Assembly: GCF_020216685.1 (NCBI RefSeq) | Contig: NZ_JAIWNS010000229.1 | Coordinates: 1-7,033 of the forward strand | Reading direction: 5' to 3' | Length of the DNA: 7,033 nucleotides | Origin: Methanospirillum hungatei | GTDB lineage: Archaea > Halobacteriota > Methanomicrobia > Methanomicrobiales > Methanospirillaceae | In this document: positions 1-6,610 of the stretch, piece after piece | Layout of the letters: every line of letters starts with the position of its first letter | Position numbering within the stretch: the first letter of the stretch is position 1 | The notes under the pieces: generated by a model | What the model was told of the DNA's origin: nothing | Seen by the model: only the letters and a program-made list of their open reading frames with translations | The model's database searches: none | Position numbers and translations under genes: made by a program

Positions 1-64
1 CTGTGATGGTATTTAATCTATTCTTATGGGTGTTGCCTAATAGGGGGTCTTTATTCTTACGAGA

Positions 65-102
65 TATATAAAACATTAAGCGCCTGCACAATATTATATA
101 TA
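65..102 (+). promoter_or_regulatory. Two TATA-like boxes upstream of the dual protease gene
   Basis: Two A/T-only stretches resemble archaeal TATA boxes: TATATAAA at 65-72 and TTATATATAA at 94-103. Archaeal transcription usually starts about 25 bases past the box. The first would give a leader of roughly 45-50 bases and the second a leader of roughly 20 bases, which still includes the ribosome binding site. The sequence does not show which one is used, and no clear operator is seen nearby. Confidence 0.45.
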
Positions 103-132
103 ATAATTGCGTATTAATTCTTAACTTTGAAG

Positions 133-139
133 GGTGATC
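133..139 (+). promoter_or_regulatory. Ribosome binding site of the dual protease gene
   Basis: GGTGATC is complementary to the conserved 3' end of archaeal 16S rRNA (..GATCACCTCCT). It ends 4 bases before the ATG at 144 and 7 bases before a second ATG at 147. Both starts are therefore possible, and the protein would differ by one methionine only. This site supports the annotated start and the signal peptide that follows it. Confidence 0.75.
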
Positions 140-143
140 GATC

Positions 144-3100
144 ATGATGAAACAACTAATATTCATTTCCATTTCTCTCCTCCTTATCTGTATTGGTTTA
201 CAAACAGTTGCGGCGACTTCAGATACTGCTGTTCCCGTTCAGTCGACGGTGGTCAAACCTCCTGATGTGGGAGTTCCAGCATATCATTCCCCGCCGTCGA
301 TAGTCGGTCCGGTACCGCAAGTGGCCGGTCCCCCGGTCAGCAGACCTGCTATGAGCATTGTCCAGTCCCCTGTGATGAGTAGTACAGGATCTGGTCAGAC
401 GACAACAGAACAGGGATCGTCCATGAATAGTACTCTGAACACTTCGTCAGAGAGCCCTGAATATGCACCGGACCGGGTTATCGTTAAGTTTAAGCCTGTT
501 TTAGGCTCTGAAAAATCAACCTTAAGCCAGGTACAGGCAGAAGCACACGCAGCCATGGGTGCGACGGTTCTTGCTGATTCAAAAACTCTTGGAGTTGAGG
601 GTATGCAGGTCGTTCGTGTTCCAAATAGCACCGGGACAATGAAAGCGATCGGGCTGTACCGGATGAACCCGATGGTTGAGTATGCCCAGCCTGATTATCT
701 GTATCAGGTGTATCCGGTAGAAAATGTTCACATTCCGGTTCATGTAAATCAGGATGCCGTTTCATACCGTGAATCTCTCGTCCAAGGCAAATTTGTTCCC
801 TCTGTCGGGCCATCTCCCGCACCCGCTGAAGAGAATGGCCATCGTCCGGCACCTCCATCCAGTGTATCTGCTGGTGCCATATCTGTGATCAATGAGTCGG
901 AAGAATTTGGCTACATGCGTTTATCACTTGAAGATATTGCACAGATCCAGAGCGATTACAATGCCGCGGTTAAGGTGGAAAATGCTCCTCTGTCATCAAT
1001 TCAAGGAAGTAAAAGCCTGCTCTCCAACATCCAGTACACCCCATCGGAGCGGAACCAGGGCAACTGTGGGAACTGCTGGGTATGGGCTTCGACCGGGGTT
1101 ATCGAGAATGCCCTCACCGTTCAGAATGGGATAAAGAACCGGCTGTCGATTCAGTATTTTGATTCAAATTACAATGGGGGCAGTGCAACAACCGGTGCTT
1201 GCAATGGTGGATGGGCCTCGACTTTTGCGAATTTCCATAGTACCACCGGATTTAAGCAGGTTATCCCCTGGTCAAATACCAATGCCTATTACAATGACCG
1301 GTATGCCTGCAATTATGGATGTGGTGCACAGACCCCTGCTTCGAGTATTGCAACCTCTCCAAACTACCCGATAACCAGCATCTCCACCAGCTGGATAACG
1401 ACAACCGGAGTCTCACAAGCGCAGGCTATTGCCAATATCAAGGCACAGATTGATGCAAACAAGGCAGTCTGGTGGGCATTCTTCCTTCCTGACAGTTCTT
1501 CATGGAGTGCATTTAATTCATTTTGGGCATATCAGACCGAATCGGCGCTCTGGAATCCGGATAGTTACAATAATATGGTCTATGGATCATCCGGAGGGGG
1601 GCATGCGGTTATCATAGTCGGATATGATGATACCAGCAGTGATCCAAACCAGCGGTACTGGATAGTCCTGAACAGCTGGGGAAGCAATTCGAATCGTCCG
1701 TACGGTCTTTTCAGACTGAAGATGAATATGGACTATGGCGGAAAGTCGTCCCAGGGGTACCAGAATCATTATTTCGCAATCTTCAATGTCAACTATGGAA
1801 TAGCCGCCCAGACCGGATCAATCAGTGTATCGTCTACTCCGTCCGGTGCCCAGATCTGGCTTGATGGGACTAATACCGGGAAGGTAACTCCAAATACCCT
1901 CACATCCGTGACTGCAGCATCCCATGCCGTCACGCTGAAACTGACCGGGTATACAGATTATTCTACCTCGGTTACGGTTCCATCCGGTGGGACTGCGACA
2001 GTATCGGCCACTCTTACTGCAGTTCCGAAAGGATCCATATCAATAGGTTCAAATCCGACTGGTGCATCCGTGTATTTGGATAGTGAGGCAAAGGGAGTTA
2101 CTACTCCGACCACTTTGAGTAATGTTGCGACAGGTACTCATACGGTCAGGCTGAGCAAATCCGGGTATCAGGACTGGTCACAAAGTGTATCGGTCACTGC
2201 AGATCAGACTACAACCGTCAGTGCAACGATGACTGCGGTCACACCTGGGAGCCTGGTAATTCCAAATGATCCTTCGTTCTCATCCCTGTATGGTCTTCAT
2301 AATACCGGACAGACAGGTGGGACTGCTGATGCAGATATTGATGCCCCTGAAGCCTGGGCCTATGTGACCGGGTCGTCGGATGTCATTGTTGCTGTGGTGG
2401 ATACCGGGGTTGACTATAATCATCCGGATTTAGCGGCAAATATGATTGCCGGATATGATACCCGGAATAATGATAGTGATCCGATGGATGATCATGGACA
2501 TGGGACCCATTGTGCCGGGACGATTGGAGCGGTCGGCAATAATGGCATTGGTGTTACCGGGGTGAACTGGAATGTCAAGATTATGCCGCTGAAGTTTTTA
2601 AGTTCAAGCGGGTCCGGTTACACCAGTGATGCCATTGAGGCTTTTGCCTGGGGATACTCCCATGGTGCGAGAATATTCTCGAACTCCTGGGGTGCAAGTG
2701 GAATTGATACTGCTCTCCGGGATTCAATCAGCAGTATGCCGGATGCCCTGTTTGTCTGTGCAGCAGGTAACAGTGCACTTAATACTGATACAAATCCGCA
2801 CTCACCTGGTTCATTACCAAATGCGAATATTCTCACCGTGGCAGCAACCGACTCACGCGATGCCCTTGCTTCGTTCTCAAATTACGGAGCAACGACGGTT
2901 GATGTTGCAGCACCAGGGGTGAATATTTACAGCACCTATCCGGGGAATCGATATACTACGATGTCCGGAACCTCGATGGCAACACCCCATGTTGCCGGTG
3001 TTGCGGGATTGCTCAAGGCTGCGAATCCATCGATGACTATGGATCAGATTAAGACGGCGATCATGAATGGCGTGGATGTAAAGAGCGGGTTATCAGGGAG

Positions 3101-3392
3101 ATGTGTGACCGGGGGCCGGATCAATGCGTATACCAGCGTTCGTGCAGTATCCCAGATCATTCCAAAATTCTATGGGGTGCCGGAAACGGTGGTTTATCCT
3201 CTGACTATCAGGTTTTATGATGTATCAGAGGGATTTGTGACATCCCGGACCTGGAACTTTGGTGATGGGAACACCTCCACGGTTCAGAACCCGGTTCATA
3301 CATTCTATAATCCACAGACCTACACCGTCACATTGCAGGTCAGTAATGCGGCCCAGGGAGTGAGTGCTGTTACGAACGAGGTATCTCCTTAA
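144..3392 (+). CDS. Secreted dual protease: papain-like C1 plus subtilisin-like S8, with PEGA and PKD domains
   Basis: The product is a 1082-residue secreted protein expected to cut peptide bonds outside the cell. Residues 1-24 form a signal peptide (MMK, hydrophobic core, VAA), and a Pro/Ser/Thr-rich stretch follows. Residues about 108-190 (from APDRVIVKFKP to YAQPDYLY) resemble a subtilase N-terminal prodomain. Residues about 290-555 are a papain-like C1 domain: Q305 (oxyanion hole), C311 in CGNCW, the C353-x-GG motif, H487 in GGGHAV and N510 in NSWG. Two PEGA domains lie at about 558-627 and 630-699. The S8 domain (about 705-1000) has D753 in VVDTG, H786 in HGTHCAG, N876 in AAGN and S944 in GTSMATPH. 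A PKD domain (about 1007-1082, WNFGDG motif) ends the protein, with no membrane or sorting anchor. Tandem stops TAA TGA follow. Both catalytic sets are complete, so both proteases are probably active. The substrate is unknown; nutrition, envelope processing or self-maturation are all possible. The gene has no operon partner in the window. Confidence 0.93.
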   Translation: MMKQLIFISISLLLICIGLQTVAATSDTAVPVQSTVVKPPDVGVPAYHSPPSIVGPVPQVAGPPVSRPAMSIVQSPVMSSTGSGQTTTEQGSSMNSTLNTSSESPEYAPDRVIVKFKPVLGSEKSTLSQVQAEAHAAMGATVLADSKTLGVEGMQVVRVPNSTGTMKAIGLYRMNPMVEYAQPDYLYQVYPVENVHIPVHVNQDAVSYRESLVQGKFVPSVGPSPAPAEENGHRPAPPSSVSAGAISVINESEEFGYMRLSLEDIAQIQSDYNAAVKVENAPLSSIQGSKSLLSNIQYTPSERNQGNCGNCWVWASTGVIENALTVQNGIKNRLSIQYFDSNYNGGSATTGACNGGWASTFANFHSTTGFKQVIPWSNTNAYYNDRYACNYGCGAQTPASSIATSPNYPITSISTSWITTTGVSQAQAIANIKAQIDANKAVWWAFFLPDSSSWSAFNSFWAYQTESALWNPDSYNNMVYGSSGGGHAVIIVGYDDTSSDPNQRYWIVLNSWGSNSNRPYGLFRLKMNMDYGGKSSQGYQNHYFAIFNVNYGIAAQTGSISVSSTPSGAQIWLDGTNTGKVTPNTLTSVTAASHAVTLKLTGYTDYSTSVTVPSGGTATVSATLTAVPKGSISIGSNPTGASVYLDSEAKGVTTPTTLSNVATGTHTVRLSKSGYQDWSQSVSVTADQTTTVSATMTAVTPGSLVIPNDPSFSSLYGLHNTGQTGGTADADIDAPEAWAYVTGSSDVIVAVVDTGVDYNHPDLAANMIAGYDTRNNDSDPMDDHGHGTHCAGTIGAVGNNGIGVTGVNWNVKIMPLKFLSSSGSGYTSDAIEAFAWGYSHGARIFSNSWGASGIDTALRDSISSMPDALFVCAAGNSALNTDTNPHSPGSLPNANILTVAATDSRDALASFSNYGATTVDVAAPGVNIYSTYPGNRYTTMSGTSMATPHVAGVAGLLKAANPSMTMDQIKTAIMNGVDVKSGLSGRCVTGGRINAYTSVRAVSQIIPKFYGVPETVVYPLTIRFYDVSEGFVTSRTWNFGDGNTSTVQNPVHTFYNPQTYTVTLQVSNAAQGVSAVTNEVSP

Positions 3393-3754
3393 TGATGGTG
3401 TTTTATCTACGAAATAGCCATTATTATCACGCAACTTTTTAAACTCGTCTGCTCCAATCCTGAAAACCGGTACACATCAACCTTTTTGTGGCTTATTATC
3501 ATAGTATTGGAATACAGAGGGGATAGAGGTTCTGGGAACGGAGAAAAACAATGAATTGAGGTCAAATCTCTTCTTTTTGAAAAAATCCTTGTTTTTTAAA
3601 TTGCGATCCTTTTTTATTTTGCGGTCTATGGTATGGGTTTACTGATTCTGTTTGCCCACTATGATCTTCGCCTTTACTAAAAGATAGGAACCGTATCCAT
3701 ATGGTGTTCCTCTTTTCGTCATATTTAAAAAAAGAGTGATTCAGTTGCCATTAA
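3393..3754. other. Convergent intergenic spacer with T-rich tracts
   Basis: I see no convincing gene here: all plus-strand frames are cut by frequent stops. The spacer lies between the plus-strand protease gene and a minus-strand pseudogene, so transcripts converge on it. Plus-strand T-runs at 3592-3597, 3610-3615 and 3617-3620 are of the type that ends archaeal transcription. An A-run at 3727-3733 would be a T-run for minus-strand transcripts. The spacer is visibly more A/T-rich than the protease gene. No tRNA, CRISPR or repeat array was noticed. Confidence 0.5.
3571..3620 (+). terminator. Possible oligo-T terminator region for the protease gene
   Basis: Several T-runs cluster here (TTCTTTTTG, GTTTTTTAAA, CCTTTTTTATTTTG). 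Archaeal RNA polymerase commonly terminates at such tracts without a strong hairpin. The cluster lies about 180-230 bases after the stop codon. A shorter T5 tract at about 3436-3440 is an earlier candidate. The assignment rests on base composition and position only. Confidence 0.35.
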
Positions 3755-3943
3755 TACGGATATCTGCAGTATTCTGTCCTTCACCTGGTTATTAAGGCCT
3801 GGAATGCTGATGAATTACTGGTATTTGTGAAAACCAATGGAGACTCCAAAACTCCTGAATTTAAGGCAAAGGGCAGTTGGTTTTGTGATCTTTTGGAGAG
3901 GATGAATGAGGTCCCTTCATACAGGTATCCCTGCTTTGATTAA
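3755..3943 (+). pseudogene. Orphan open frame, possible C-terminal remnant of an unidentified gene
   Basis: This frame is open for 62 codons between TAA at 3752 and TAA at 3941. It reads like protein: VIKAWNADELLVFVKTNG, then a Lys/Glu-rich piece, ending in RMNEVPSYRYPCFD. There is no ATG or GTG near its left end. The first possible starts are a GTG inside FVK and a late ATG, so as a gene it would be only a fragment. The balanced mix of charged, aromatic and hydrophobic residues is unlike random A/T-rich translation, which is why it is listed. I do not recognise the family. It may be the tail of a gene whose front was lost, or chance. Confidence 0.25.
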
Positions 3944-3981
3944 GTACACAAGAGGGGTTTATTCCAGGTTTGTATGATGAA

Positions 3982-4634
3982 TTACCATATCTTCGGCTGA
4001 AAGTTTTCCTGGTTAGTGATGGTTGCACTATCTCCCGTGGCTCGTATGACAAAAAGTCCCTTCTTCTCTGCCATTGCTGCTGTCCCTGCATCTTCGGAGA
4101 TGAATGCCATCGCCCCATATATTCTTTTATCTGAATATTCCGGCATCCAGTTCTTTGCCTGTTTGAGTTTCTTTAAAAAATCACGAACATCACCTGGTCT
4201 TAAGGTTGTCTTCACCTCAATGATTACGATATCTGTGCCATTGATTGCGCTAATATCAAATTCGTAATCTATTCCATCACGCCGTCCCGTTCGTCATCTC
4301 AGGGTATCAGTGACTTCTATCCCCCGTTCATTCAGAATTTTAATTACGTCTCCCTCGACCAGGGATTCAACAAGTTTGCCCCATGTGAGGTGAATAATTG
4401 CTCAAGTTTGTTGAGTTTTTTATCAGTCTCTTTAAATTTATTATCTGTTTCCTGAAACTTTTCGGTTAATAACCTGTCAGTCTCCTGAAATTTTTCCGTC
4501 AGTATTTTATCAGTCTCTTTGAATCTTTTATCCGTCTCCTGAAACATGAGCCATACCTTTTCGAACGAAAGGGGGCCGTCGATTGAATTGGTGTCATCTG
4601 GTGGGGGTGACTTTGTCTTTGATGATGCAACCAT
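3982..4634 (-). pseudogene. Decayed DUF3782/PD-(D/E)XK nuclease-like coiled-coil protein gene
   Basis: Read on the minus strand from ATG at 4634, the N-terminus is MVASSKTK, a Pro/Asp-rich stretch, then a charged coiled coil built on repeated FQETD/FKETD units (about residues 31-75). Near 4383-4385 the frame shifts by one: TTCACCTCACATGGGGC would read F-T-S-Q-W-G with one more A. In the corrected frame the protein continues WGKLVESLVEGDVIKILNE, meets an in-frame TGA at 4294-4296 (a likely former CGA, before RTGRRDG), then runs through YEFDI and IVIIEVKTTLRP to the stop at 3982. The D of EFDI and the E and K of EVK fit the PD-(D/E)XK nuclease-fold pattern. The 653-base span is one base short of 218 codons, as a single deletion predicts. 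The coiled coil plus nuclease-like layout matches the DUF3782-type family frequent in methanogens, whose function is not established. The intact 3' part is about 80% identical to the neighbour at 6773. Two lesions mean it is probably dead, unless one is a sequencing error. Confidence 0.85.
4410..4544 (-). repeat. Coiled-coil coding repeat with 7-11-11-7 spacing
   Basis: Inside the pseudogene, phenylalanines of the units FQETDKR, FKETDK, FQETDR, FQETDN and FKETDK fall at residues 31, 38, 49, 60 and 67, spacings of 7, 11, 11 and 7. The two 11-residue units differ from the 7-residue ones by an added LTEK. The matching DNA shows near-identical repeats of the CTGAAA/TTTTTC type on the plus strand. 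The pattern suggests growth by duplication of short units, and a coiled-coil oligomerisation region. Confidence 0.6.
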
Positions 4635-4781
4635 ATCTGGATATATTGTCGGTATAATGCGAAATATCTATTCAAGGTTGGTTTAAGACTTTTGGTATCT
4701 ACAAATTTTACTCTCGCTCCTTTGAGGTTTACATTCTATTTTGACATAGCCACTTGAAATAGCGAAGAGGCTACTTTTTTC
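4635..4781. other. Gap between the pseudogene start and the insertion sequence
   Basis: No gene is seen. The part next to 4634 would hold the minus-strand promoter of the pseudogene. Read on the minus strand, A/T-rich pieces (CATTATACC about 20 bases before the ATG, and GATATTT further up) could act as a TATA box for a leaderless or short-leader transcript. No Shine-Dalgarno-like sequence precedes the ATG. The gap ends directly at the left inverted repeat of the insertion sequence. Confidence 0.3.
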
Positions 4782-4800
4782 GTAACAATTCAGGTTTTGG
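4782..4800 (+). repeat. Left terminal inverted repeat of the IS66 element
   Basis: GTAACAATTCAGGTTTTGG matches the reverse complement of the right end at 15 of 19 positions, including the first 7. It starts with the GTAA typical of IS66 ends. It is the likely binding and cleavage site of the transposase. Confidence 0.75.
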
Positions 4801-4935
4801 AAAGTAATCAAAAGTCGCGAAATATTTTCCCATAGGCTAATATCTTAAAAATATATTCAGTTTTCATCTTTTCTCATAGAAAATTTGAGAGAATTTCGAA
4901 AGTATTAAATATTATGGATATCTAATAGATATCTT
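4801..4935. other. Left non-coding end of the IS66 element, promoter region
   Basis: This A/T-rich stretch holds no gene. Its right end carries TATTAAATATTA at 4903-4914, a TATA-like box about 25-30 bases before the ATG at 4936. That spacing would start a transcript at or almost at the ATG, giving a leaderless message. This fits the absence of a Shine-Dalgarno sequence in front of the DUF2080-like gene. The short pair TCTCA (4872-4876) and TGAGA (4886-4890) could form a weak hairpin. Confidence 0.4.
4917..4933. promoter_or_regulatory. Palindrome touching the start of the DUF2080-like gene
   Basis: GATATCTAATAGATATC consists of two perfect 8-base inverted arms around one central base. It lies between the TATA-like box and the ATG at 4936, where a bound protein would block the start of transcription. 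This is the position expected of an operator. The adjacent gene encodes a protein with an AbrB-like look, so self-regulation is an attractive but unproven reading. It could also be chance in A/T-rich DNA. Confidence 0.4.
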
Positions 4936-5103
4936 ATGAAGAGGGTTCCATTCAATGTTGCTACAGAGTTGAAAGTAAACAACATTTGTGGGTTTTATAA
5001 ACGAGAAGTCAAACCCTTTGGAACAAGTGCGAAAGTAGATTGTCCCAAGGAACATTTAGGGAAAACAGTTTATTTGGTTATTTTGGATAATGACGAGCAA
5101 TAA
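4936..5103 (+). CDS. DUF2080-like transposase-associated small protein
   Basis: The gene encodes a 55-residue protein with start ATG at 4936 and stop TAA at 5101. Its core, about residues 22-50 (KREVKPFGTSAKVDCPK, then HLGKTVYLVIL), matches my memory of the DUF2080 family, small proteins encoded beside transposases in methanogens. The pattern of Lys-Pro-Phe-Gly-x-Ser-Ala-Lys-Val, then Pro-Lys, then Gly-Lys-x-Val and a hydrophobic strand also resembles AbrB/MazE-type DNA-binding folds, which is my inference. The last 14 bases overlap the start of the transposase gene (ATG at 5090), which suggests coupled translation and tuning of transposase amount. There is no Shine-Dalgarno sequence, and the message is probably leaderless. 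A role as a repressor or accessory factor of transposition is plausible but not shown. Confidence 0.8.
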   Translation: MKRVPFNVATELKVNNICGFYKREVKPFGTSAKVDCPKEHLGKTVYLVILDNDEQ

Positions 5104-6610
5104 TACTCCCGAAACCAGCAAAGAAAATATTGACAATTTAAGGCAAACTATCCATAAATTACAGAAAGAGCTAGATATTGAACGGAAACGCAGAATTTTA
5201 GCAGAAAAGGAGAAAAGCGAGCTGAAAAAAGAGAATAAAGAACTCAAAAAAGAAATTGCAAAAATATTAAATTATGCACCCTTTATCTCAGCATCAAGTA
5301 AAACAGCTGAGGCAGGAGGAGTTTCAAGTTCAAAGACCTTTTATCGCCGGAAAGGGCAGTGTGAAGAAAATCGGAAAAGTGGTGGTCAACCCGGGCATGA
5401 AGGAAATGGTAGGAGGAGACCTGTTTCCAATTCACCATTTATTCATATTAACTTGGATACCTGTCCTGAATGTGGAACACACTTGAATGAACCAGTTAAA
5501 GGGGCGGAACAAACACGTACCATAACAGATATTCCATTTCCAAAGCACATCATTTACGAAATTCATTATTCGAGGTATTGGTGTTCAAAATGCAAGAAAT
5601 TAGTGCGTGGAGAGTTGCCTTTACCACCAAACCAACAATTCGGACCTGCTGTTGCGGCTTGGATCGCTTATCATAGAATGCTTGGATTAACTATACGGAA
5701 AATCCAATCCAGCCTATTAGAAACATACGATATTCAAATAAGTGAAGCTACCATTCTGAAACTGGAAAGGTGGGTTGCAGATACTCTCAAAGAAGACTAC
5801 GAAAAACTCAAAGATCTGATAGTAAAGGAAAACAATGTCAATGCTGATGAAACAAGTTTCAGAGTGAATGGAGAAAATGGATGGATGGGGTTTTTCACTT
5901 CAACACTTGGCTCATATTACAAAGTGGCACCAACTCGTGGACATACGGTTCCCGAAGAAGTTTTAAAAGACTTTAATGGCGTTTTAGGAAGAGATGCATG
6001 GAAACTTTATGATGTCATATAGTGTTTAGGGCATCAGTTAGATCTCCTTCATGTTAATCGATGGCTGGAAAGAGCAGAAATAAAGCACAAAATTGAACCA
6101 AGAAGTTTGTTGACCTCTGAACCAGCAAAGATTCTAAGAAAAGGCAGACCACCAGAAAAATTCCTTGAGTTTGTTGATGGAGTTCGTTCAATTCTAAAAA
6201 AAGCAATAGAATATACAGAAAATGATCCTCCACCATCTTTGGATGAACGGAAAAATGCACATGAAATATTTCAGGCAGAACTTACGGAATTGCTTGAACG
6301 AAAATGGATAGATCCAGATATAGTTCGTATTTCCAAAGAACTTCGAAAACGGAAAGATATGTTGCTTACTTTCATGGTCCATGAAGATGTTCCATGGCAC
6401 AATAATGATGCGGAACGTTCCAAACGTCAGGGGGTACTTCATCGAAAAATTAGCGGGGGCAGAAGAACATGGCTCGGAGCGGATACATTGGGAATATTGC
6501 TTAGCCTTTATGAAACTTCGAAGAAAAAAAAGGAGAATTTCATCCATATGGTAGGAAGAAAGTTAGGATTTGAAAGACATGTCGAAATTGGTAATTGCGC
6601 AACTTCCTAA
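5090..6610 (+). pseudogene. IS66-family transposase interrupted by an amber codon
   Basis: A DDE transposase that would move the surrounding element by cutting and joining at its ends. It is one frame of 506 codons from ATG 5090 to TAA 6608-6610, broken by TAG at 6020-6022 (codon 311). Residues about 13-60 are a Lys/Glu-rich coiled coil. GGQPGHEG at about 98-105 is the IS66 linker signature. A zinc finger uses C125, C128, C165 and C168. Catalytic residues are D253 (NADETSF), D302 (GRDAWKLYD) and E442 (NNDAERSKR), so all three survive. The TAG falls just after the second Asp, where IS66 proteins usually have an I-Q-R-C-like stretch followed by WAHLLRE. Here the text after TAG is CLGHQLDLLHVNRW, so the region may be changed beyond the stop itself. 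A likely cause is CAG to TAG. The upstream piece lacks the Glu and should be inactive alone. Pyrrolysine insertion or readthrough is an alternative. The final stop lies inside the right inverted repeat. Confidence 0.85.

Noticed and set aside
395..858. Minus-strand open frames of 78 and 122 codons inside the protease gene
   Set aside because: They lie opposite a gene with clear domains, show no recognisable motifs and have no ribosome binding site. They are shadows of biased codon use.
892..1617. Plus-strand out-of-frame open stretches of 62-80 codons within the C1 domain
   Set aside because: The overlapping frame contains the full papain-like active site. These other frames give low-complexity text without a family match.
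2618..2922. Open frames on both strands over the S8 domain
   Set aside because: The S8 catalytic text in the main frame explains the region. The alternatives show no plausible start context.
3861..4118. Minus-strand frame of 85 codons across the pseudogene 3' end
   Set aside because: It is out of frame with the conserved C-terminus and gives no recognisable protein.
4016..4267. Plus-strand frame of 83 codons over the pseudogene
   Set aside because: The opposite strand carries the conserved C-terminal sequence shared with the copy at 6773, so this frame is its mirror.
4410..4544. CRISPR-like array
   Set aside because: The repeats are short, code for ETD units in one frame and have no unique spacers of constant length.
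4982..5103. Toxin-antitoxin pair made of the small AbrB-like protein and its neighbour
   Set aside because: The overlapping neighbour is clearly an IS66 transposase with zinc finger and DDE residues, not a toxin. The pair is explained by the insertion sequence.
6054..6547. Minus-strand frames of 68 and 117 codons over the transposase
   Set aside because: They are the mirror of the transposase coding frame, rich in Phe/Ile/Leu because the gene is Lys/Glu-rich. They are not membrane proteins.
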